34,103 nucleotides of DNA from Streptococcus equinus ATCC 9812 (GTDB lineage: Bacteria > Bacillota > Bacilli > Lactobacillales > Streptococcaceae), in contig NZ_GL698429.1 of NCBI RefSeq assembly GCF_000187265.1, positions 556,693 through 590,795 of the forward strand, in the 5' to 3' direction. The position numbers were made by a program, and so were the translations under genes. Below the pieces are notes generated by a model. That model was not told where the DNA came from. It saw only the letters and a program-made list of their open reading frames with translations, and did not search any database. Below, piece by piece: positions 29,253-34,103 of the stretch. Positions within the stretch are counted from its first letter, which is position 1; each line of letters starts with the position of its first letter.

Positions 29253-29390
29253 TAATGAACTTCCCAATATGACCAAAATTGCCTGCATAAAGAAAGATTA
29301 TCGAAGTGCAATTTCCGAACAAAATCTTTTACTAAAGCAATTAAAATCTATGTTTTTCCTTTCTTTCTTGACTTTTACAGTAACAGTTCT

Positions 29391-29399
29391 ATTATATCA
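29391..29399 (-). promoter_or_regulatory. Extended -10 promoter of folC
   Basis: Minus strand TGA-TATAAT is an extended -10 without a recognisable -35. It lies between the thrB terminator and folC, about 135 nt upstream of the folC start. Confidence 0.6.
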
Positions 29400-29411
29400 T
29401 AAGTATTTACT

Positions 29412-29435
29412 AAAAAAAGCCAGCTAAGCTGACTT
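29412..29435 (-). terminator. Terminator of hom-thrB
   Basis: Minus strand AGTCAGC-TTA-GCTGGCT followed by TTTTTT, 16 nt past the thrB stop codon. Confidence 0.88.
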
Positions 29436-29450
29436 TCTTAAGTATTATGA

Positions 29451-30311
29451 TTATTCTACACAAACTCCTTTAGTATCAACTTGTAGTGCGACAACTTCAC
29501 CGTCAAAATTCAGTGACTGGATACGCTCAACAAGGTCTGCCTCATTTTCTTTTGAAACTAGTGTCATAACAGTTGGACCTGCACCGGATAAGTAAGTCGC
29601 ATAAGAACCAACTTCGTGTGCCACTTCCTTAATCTGAGCAAATTCTTTGACTAATTTTTGGCGGAAACGCTCATGGAAAAGATCTGCTTCAATCGCTTTT
29701 CCAGCTTTTTTCAAATCACCTGTTAAAAGTGCAGCTACCGCAACATTAGCAATGGATGACGCTGCTACAGCTTCTTTATACGATAGCTCAGGAGGCAACA
29801 CATTGCGACTATCACTGGTTTTCAATTCATAATTTGGAATGAAAGCAACAAATGACGCTTCTGGAAATGGTGCAACAACGCTGCTGACTTTTCCCTCGAC
29901 ATACGATGAAACGACAAGGTTGCCAAAAATCGCTGGCGCAACATTATCAGGATGCCCTTCAATTTTAGTGGCTAAAGTTAACTTTTCATCATCAGACAAA
30001 TTCAAATCTGCTAATTGATTAGCTAACTCAATCCCCGCTACAATAACTGAAGATGAAGACCCCAATCCTCGCGCTAACGGGATATCTGAAATCATCTTGA
30101 TACGATGAGGAATAAGGTCTTCTTTTACTTGTAATGTTGTTGCAACCAAAAGATTATTTTTATCACTAGGCACATCCCCTAAGTCATGTAAAACTTCCCA
30201 TTTATCAGCAGGTTCAAGCACTTCAATTGTAAGGTACTTAGAAACTGCTACACCAACTGAATCAAACCCAGGTCCAATGTTAGCAGATGTCGCTGGTACA
30301 GTTATTTTCAT
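29451..30311 (-). CDS. thrB: Homoserine kinase
   Basis: A 286-residue GHMP kinase: N-terminal [19 protein letters not shown], the ATP-binding motif [16 protein letters not shown] near residue 85, and the late [12 protein letters not shown]. It phosphorylates homoserine in threonine synthesis. I start at ATG 30309-30311 to match the conserved N-terminus; a second candidate six codons upstream (30327-30329) cannot be excluded, and neither has a strong ribosome binding site. It lies 54 nt after hom, with which it forms an operon. Confidence 0.94.
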   Translation of the reverse strand: MKITVPATSANIGPGFDSVGVAVSKYLTIEVLEPADKWEVLHDLGDVPSDKNNLLVATTLQVKEDLIPHRIKMISDIPLARGLGSSSSVIVAGIELANQLADLNLSDDEKLTLATKIEGHPDNVAPAIFGNLVVSSYVEGKVSSVVAPFPEASFVAFIPNYELKTSDSRNVLPPELSYKEAVAASSIANVAVAALLTGDLKKAGKAIEADLFHERFRQKLVKEFAQIKEVAHEVGSYATYLSGAGPTVMTLVSKENEADLVERIQSLNFDGEVVALQVDTKGVCVE

Positions 30312-30365
30312 ATCTCTATCAATGCTCATTTTACATGAGCTTTCCTTTCATTTACTAAGTAATTC

Positions 30366-31652
30366 TTATTCGCCCAAAACTTTAAGGGTATTTAATACTT
30401 TGAAATCTTTTTCAGCTTCAAGTTTTTCAGTAACTGCTGCCAATTGTGTCTTACTCATTGAGTGAGTGATAATGACAACACGTGCACGTGTTCCATTTGC
30501 TTTTTGCTGAAGCACTTGTTCAAATGAAATGTTTTCAGAATTGAAGATTTCAGCTAAGCGAAGCAATTGACCTTTTTTGTCTGGCGTATTAATTGCAAAA
30601 TAATAGTGACTTGTCACATCTGATGGATTTGCCATTTTTGTCTCACGAGCAAATTCATTGAAAGGTTTACCAACATTTCCATCTTTAATACGGCGACAAA
30701 TACGAATAATGTCAGCTGTAACTGAAGTAGCAGTTGGTTTTTGACCAGCACCTGGTCCGTAGTACATTGATTCACCAATACCGATTGACTCAACAAAAAC
30801 GGCATTCATCACATCGTTTACACTAGCAAGTGGGTGTGATTTAGGCAAGAATGTTGGAGAAACCTCAGCTGAGATACCTGATTCAACTTCACGGACGTCG
30901 CCAACAAGTTTAATCACATAACCAAGTTTTTGAGCCACCGCCACATCATCTGGTGTGATTGTTGTGATACCTTTATGAGCCACATCATCAAAATCAATTG
31001 ACATACCAAAACCAAATTGACTCAAGATAACTGCTTTATAGGCTGCATCAATACCTTCAACGTCATTTGTTGGGTCACTTTCAGCGTAACCAAGTTCTTG
31101 AGCTGTCTTAAGAGCATCATCGTAAGTCCAACCTTCATCAACCATTTTAGTCATCATGAAGTTTGAAGTACCATTGAGAACACCCAAAATACGAGTGACT
31201 TTATCAGAAGTGAGTGAGTTAGCTAGAGTACGAAGAATTGGAATACCACCAGCAACTGCTGCTTCATAATAGAAAGCAACACCTTTGTCTTGTGCAAGAG
31301 CAATCAATTCTTTACCGTGAGTTGCAATCAAATCTTTGTTAGCAGAAACAACGTTTTTCCCAGCTTCAAGCGCTTTTGTAATGAATGTACGAGCAGGTTC
31401 AATACGTCCCATTAACTCGATAACAATGTCAATAGTTTCATCACTCAAAATCTCATCAACATTTGTAACAAAATTATAGTCGTTCCCAGCAGCCAACAAA
31501 CGATTCTTTTCATCATCGTCTTTAACGAGAACTTTTGCGATTTCAATGGTATCATGAGCTGCTTCTGTAATTTTTGTTTGATTTTCTTTCAAAAGAAAAG
31601 GAACACCACTAGCAACCGTACCAAAACCGAGCAAAGCAATTTTTATTGACAT
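30366..31652 (-). CDS. hom: Homoserine dehydrogenase
   Basis: A 428-residue homoserine dehydrogenase: Rossmann motif [11 protein letters not shown], catalytic-domain segments [38 protein letters not shown] and [19 protein letters not shown], then a C-terminal ACT domain from about residue 350 for feedback control. It reduces aspartate semialdehyde to homoserine, the branch point to threonine and methionine. AAGGAG precedes ATG, and an extended -10 lies 80 nt upstream. It is the first gene of hom-thrB. Confidence 0.95.
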   Translation of the reverse strand: MSIKIALLGFGTVASGVPFLLKENQTKITEAAHDTIEIAKVLVKDDDEKNRLLAAGNDYNFVTNVDEILSDETIDIVIELMGRIEPARTFITKALEAGKNVVSANKDLIATHGKELIALAQDKGVAFYYEAAVAGGIPILRTLANSLTSDKVTRILGVLNGTSNFMMTKMVDEGWTYDDALKTAQELGYAESDPTNDVEGIDAAYKAVILSQFGFGMSIDFDDVAHKGITTITPDDVAVAQKLGYVIKLVGDVREVESGISAEVSPTFLPKSHPLASVNDVMNAVFVESIGIGESMYYGPGAGQKPTATSVTADIIRICRRIKDGNVGKPFNEFARETKMANPSDVTSHYYFAINTPDKKGQLLRLAEIFNSENISFEQVLQQKANGTRARVVIITHSMSKTQLAAVTEKLEAEKDFKVLNTLKVLGE

Positions 31653-31732
31653 CTTATTCTCCTTAGTATGTAATTTTGAATAGAAAAGCGGTCCCGAAAA
31701 CCAACAATCCTAAGTATAAAAACATTTTCTAC

Positions 31733-31738
31733 ATTATA
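31733..31738 (-). promoter_or_regulatory. Extended -10 promoter of hom-thrB
   Basis: Minus strand TGG-TATAAT starts a leader of about 75 nt. I see no T-box or riboswitch in it. The -35 is poor. Confidence 0.6.
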
Positions 31739-31810
31739 CCACAAAATTATTCAGAATTTACAGAAAATATAACAAACTATGAAAATCTTTTTCTAATTTA
31801 AGGTAGATTC

Positions 31811-31839
31811 TTTATTTTACTTTCAAAAAACAGTACAAT
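31811..31839 (+). promoter_or_regulatory. Promoter of the polysaccharide deacetylase gene
   Basis: TTTATT (31811-31816), a 17-nt spacer and TACAAT (31834-31839), about 33 nt before the start codon. It is divergent from the hom promoter, with about 70 nt between the two -10 boxes. Confidence 0.6.
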
Positions 31840-31872
31840 GGAAGAAAGATTTTATTTTTGGGAGAGATTTTT

Positions 31873-32814
31873 ATGAAAAAACGTTACAAGCACGAAAAAA
31901 ATTCAAAAAAGCCTTTGGCAATTATTAATATCATTCTTTTATTAGCTTGTATTATCGCTAGTGTTTTCCTTTTCTTTGTCTTAAAGGATAATCACTTGAT
32001 TTTATCAAATGAAAAAACAGAACACGTTGTGCAGAAAAAAGCAAAACAATCAAGCACCACTTCTTCTAACAGCTCTTCTCAAGCAGATCAAAGCATTGAA
32101 AAGACTGAAGAAGTTAATTGGGTTCAACAAGACTCAGATGTTTCTCTTCCAATTTTAATGTATCACGCTATTCATGAAATGGCTCCTGAAGAAGAATCTA
32201 ATGCTAACCTTATCGTTGACCCCGCGACATTTGAAAGTCATATTCAGCGTCTGTCTGAAGAAGGTTACTATTTTTTAACCCCAGAAGAAGCTTACAAAGT
32301 CTTGAGTGGAAATGTTTTACCAAATGGAAATTCAAAAATCATTTGGTTAACTTTTGACGACAGCTTATGGGATTTTTACACCAACGCTTATCCAATTTTG
32401 AAAAAATATCAGGCAAAAGGCACAAATAATGTCATCACAAGTACTGTCGGTGATAATGGCAACTTAACTCTTGATCAAATGTTAGAAATGAAAGAACAAG
32501 GAATGTCTTTCCAAAGTCATACTTCTACTCACCCTGATTTGTCAGTAAGCGATGATGACACTCAGAAATCTGAAATGGAAGATGCTAAAACGTACCTTGA
32601 TAACAATTTATCACAAGACACGATGGCAATCGCCTATCCTGCAGGACGCTATTCAGATACAACACTTCAACTAGCTAGTAACCTCAACTACAAGATTGGT
32701 GTCACTACTAACGAAGGAATTGCAAACAAAGAAGATGGCCTTCTATCATTGAATCGAGTACGAATTTTACCAGAAACCACTGCTGATAGTCTCATAGCAA
32801 GCATCAGCCAGTAA
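31873..32814 (+). CDS. Membrane-anchored polysaccharide deacetylase
   Basis: A 313-residue protein: basic N-terminus, one transmembrane helix (residues 16-37), a Ser-rich extracellular linker, then a NodB-type carbohydrate esterase 4 domain. Motif 1 is LTFDDSLWDF (catalytic and metal-binding Asp pair), motif 2 SHTSTHPDL with the H-x3-H metal ligands, and AIAYPAGRYSD corresponds to motif 3. It should remove acetyl groups from a cell-surface polymer such as peptidoglycan or a capsule. I use ATG 31873-31875 after GGGAGAG; a TTG 15 nt upstream lies before that site. The gene is alone on its transcript. Confidence 0.9.
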   Translation: MKKRYKHEKNSKKPLAIINIILLLACIIASVFLFFVLKDNHLILSNEKTEHVVQKKAKQSSTTSSNSSSQADQSIEKTEEVNWVQQDSDVSLPILMYHAIHEMAPEEESNANLIVDPATFESHIQRLSEEGYYFLTPEEAYKVLSGNVLPNGNSKIIWLTFDDSLWDFYTNAYPILKKYQAKGTNNVITSTVGDNGNLTLDQMLEMKEQGMSFQSHTSTHPDLSVSDDDTQKSEMEDAKTYLDNNLSQDTMAIAYPAGRYSDTTLQLASNLNYKIGVTTNEGIANKEDGLLSLNRVRILPETTADSLIASISQ

Positions 32815-32817
32815 AAG

Positions 32818-32841
32818 GAGCCCTATTCGGGTTCTTTTTTT
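32818..32841 (+). terminator. Terminator of the polysaccharide deacetylase gene
   Basis: GAGCCC-TATTC-GGGTTC followed by seven T residues, just after the stop codon. Confidence 0.88.
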
Positions 32842-32976
32842 GTCTTCAATTTTCTTATCCAATATTAAATTTTAGTCAATATCCTATTCAAGAGTATCTA
32901 CCTATAATTTCAAATAACTATACTCCCAGAAAACGTTTTTCTACCAACTTTTTGTGCTCATTTCTCTTTGAAGTGC

Positions 32977-32998
32977 TGTAATAGTTCTGTTCATTACA
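32977..32998 (+). promoter_or_regulatory. Palindromic operator candidate before the TetR-type gene
   Basis: TGTAAT, ten bases, ATTACA form a perfect inverted repeat immediately before the TetR-type start codon. Its size and place fit an autoregulatory TetR operator. A possible -10 (TATAAT) lies about 65 nt upstream; the rest of the gap from 32842 shows nothing else. Confidence 0.5.
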
Positions 32999-33002
32999 TA
33001 AA

Positions 33003-33647
33003 ATGAAAGTAGTTGATAGCATGGTATGTGAAAAATGTGGTAAATTACAACAAATAAAAGATACAAAGAACAGACTTTTTCTCGCTCTTATCTGTCTTAT
33101 GAGAAATGAAAAATACGAAAACATCACAATAAAAGATATCCTTGAATACGCTGAAGTTTCTAGAAGAATATTTTACAGGCACTTCAAAAATAAAGATAAC
33201 CTCTTAAATTATTATTTTAAAAAAATAATCAATGAGTATTTAGCTGAACGCCGAATTTTTGCACAATCAGAGAACTTTGAGAAAATGTCAACAAGTTCTT
33301 TTGATTTTTGGTATAGAGAATGTGAGGTACTATCAATTATAATCAAACATCAGAAATCTGAGCTTTTATTTCACCAAATGAAAAAATACTCAAAGGAAAT
33401 CTACGATAGTGTCACTCTTCCCTGGTTTGCTTACGACGGAGATGTTACTAAAATAAATTATGCCATGTCATTTATCATCGGTGGTTATTACAGTGTGCTA
33501 TGCAATTGGTTAGTAAAAGATGAACCTGAAGATCCTAGTGTTATTGCTCTCGAAGTTAAGAAAATGGTTATAAAACTTACCAAATTTTTCGACCTCGATG
33601 TTGAGCAGAACTTACAAGATTCAAGTAAAATCAAAAAAGCTTTGTAA
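33003..33647 (+). CDS. TetR/AcrR-family transcriptional regulator
   Basis: A 214-residue regulator. The HTH is at residues 40-63 (ITIKDILEYAEVSRRIFYRHF), followed by KNKDNLLNYYF and a helical ligand-binding region. The N-terminus is unusual in carrying CEKCG before the HTH (residues 9-13). The start is uncertain: ATG 33003 and ATG 33021 (giving MVCEKCGKLQQ) are both possible, and neither has a strong ribosome binding site. It has no partner gene on its own strand in the window, so its target is unknown; self-regulation through the palindrome just upstream is likely. Confidence 0.82.
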   Translation: MKVVDSMVCEKCGKLQQIKDTKNRLFLALICLMRNEKYENITIKDILEYAEVSRRIFYRHFKNKDNLLNYYFKKIINEYLAERRIFAQSENFEKMSTSSFDFWYRECEVLSIIIKHQKSELLFHQMKKYSKEIYDSVTLPWFAYDGDVTKINYAMSFIIGGYYSVLCNWLVKDEPEDPSVIALEVKKMVIKLTKFFDLDVEQNLQDSSKIKKAL

Positions 33648-33670
33648 TAATTCAAAGCTTTTTATTTTTT
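33633..33670 (+). terminator. Terminator of the TetR-type gene
   Basis: AAAAGCTTTG-TAATAATT-CAAAGCTTTT overlaps the stop codon and runs into TATTTTTTTA. Confidence 0.85.
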
Positions 33671-33713
33671 TATAGAAATTTTTGGAATATTACAAGGATA
33701 AAAATCAAAATCA

Positions 33714-33896
33714 TTACAGAATAACTCTGAATAAATTTTTCTCGGTTTCAAGCAAAATGGGAAACTCTCTCAAATTAGCCTTTTTTCGATACCATTTTGA
33801 CCAGAGTATACTGACTTCGCCAATAATGATTGTGATAAAAGAAAAAAGAAAGAGAGAATCTTTATGAGGATAGCTATAAAACGTTCCTTCTTTAAA
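33714..33896 (-). other. Possible remnant of a membrane-protein gene
   Basis: A stop-free frame of 60 codons without an ATG start reads a hydrophobic segment (LFLFSFITIIIGEVSILW) followed by a basic stretch (SKWYRKKANLREF) and then an acidic/polar tail. This looks like the C-terminal part of a membrane protein that lost its N-terminus, perhaps when the adjacent insertion sequence arrived. The evidence is only compositional. The rest of 33670-33959 shows nothing else I can support. Confidence 0.2.
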
Positions 33897-33959
33897 TTAA
33901 ATTGATTTAAAGTTGATCTTGGCGAAAGAAAAAAGAAAACTAACGTCATAAGAAAAAAT

Positions 33960-34103
33960 GGCTCTATAATTTCTATAGTGGGTAACTCCACTGTGGAGAT
34001 TATAGAGCTTTTGAATGTACACAAAAAGTCCCATATGACTTATAATGAAAAGCGACCAAACAATTCATTAGAAAGGCTCATATGGAACTACTTAAGAATA
34101 CCA
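33960..34103 (+). mobile_element. Left end of an insertion sequence, probably ISL3 family
   Basis: GGCTCTATAATTTC begins a cluster of nested inverted repeats: GCTCTATAAT (33961-33970) pairs with ATTATAGAGC (33999-34008), and inside are AGTGGG-TAA-CTCCACT and CTCCAC-T-GTGGAG. This terminal layout with the GTGGGTAACTCCAC core resembles the ends of streptococcal ISL3-family elements as I remember them. A transposase-like start follows at 34082. The right end and target duplication lie outside the window. Confidence 0.55.
34082..34103 (+). CDS. Start of a transposase gene (cut by window edge)
   Basis: ATG at 34082-34084, preceded by GAAAGG, opens a frame of seven residues (MELLKNT) before the window ends. 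Position 75 nt inside the inverted-repeat end, plus a TATAAT upstream near 34041, suggests the IS transposase. Seven residues are too few to confirm a family. Confidence 0.4.

Noticed and set aside
31653..31732. A possible T-box or threonine riboswitch in the hom leader.
   Set aside because: The leader is only about 75 nt, with no T-box consensus and no terminator-like hairpin before the start codon.
33770..34024. An 84-residue minus-strand open frame overlapping the IS end.
   Set aside because: It crosses the inverted-repeat end of the element and has no ribosome binding site or recognisable motif.

Overview
The window is about 34 kb of low-GC Firmicutes DNA and reads as a Streptococcus chromosome. 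The 6-phospho-beta-glucosidases, the lac/cel-type PTS with a CelR-type regulator, the LicT/BglP antitermination locus and the block hom-thrB-folC-folE-folP-folB-folK-murB-potABCD all resemble the S. mutans/S. bovis group as I remember it. The mixture of intact and freshly inactivated plant beta-glucoside genes would suit a member of the S. bovis/S. equinus complex adapted to milk or animals, such as S. macedonicus, but that assignment is inference. Nearly all genes are on the minus strand.

Region by region, in plus-strand coordinates. (1) 1-585 is the N-terminal part of an exported, Ser/Thr-rich surface protein. (2) 681-4643 is a unit read leftwards: Cof-type HAD phosphatase, a second HAD gene with one internal stop, an SGNH hydrolase, and a 6-phospho-beta-glucosidase with three internal stops. 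(3) 4732-12714 is a cellobiose locus. celA (6-P-beta-glucosidase) has its own CcpA-type promoter. It is followed past a terminator by a SemiSWEET-like protein and three small membrane-anchored proteins that are related to each other, then by celB-celR-celC-celX-like-celD. The celB promoter has two cre-like sites and an array of TTTCC/GGAAA inverted repeats that are candidate CelR operators. (4) 12735-14603 holds a UbiB/ABC1 kinase-like gene and a phasin-like coiled-coil gene. (5) 14811-19082 is a second beta-glucoside locus. It has an intact AraC-type regulator, a frameshifted bglP (EIIBCA) and a licT broken by a frameshift and a nonsense codon. Both leaders still carry complete LicT-type RAT/terminator switches.

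(6) 19104-31738 is housekeeping: clcA, potDCBA with murB upstream, the folate genes folK-folB-folP-folE-folC, thrB and hom. (7) 31834-33670 is on the plus strand: a membrane-anchored polysaccharide deacetylase and a TetR-type regulator with a palindromic operator candidate. (8) 33714-34103 holds a possible gene remnant and the left end of an insertion sequence (probably ISL3 family) whose transposase has just begun at the window edge.

Two points stand out. First, four genes are inactivated (bglA-like, HAD, bglP, licT); three belong directly to beta-glucoside use, while the paralogous cel system and the RNA switches remain intact. Second, the three tandem small membrane proteins with a cytoplasm-facing domain of unknown fold, placed with a SemiSWEET inside the cellobiose locus, are not a system I recognise.
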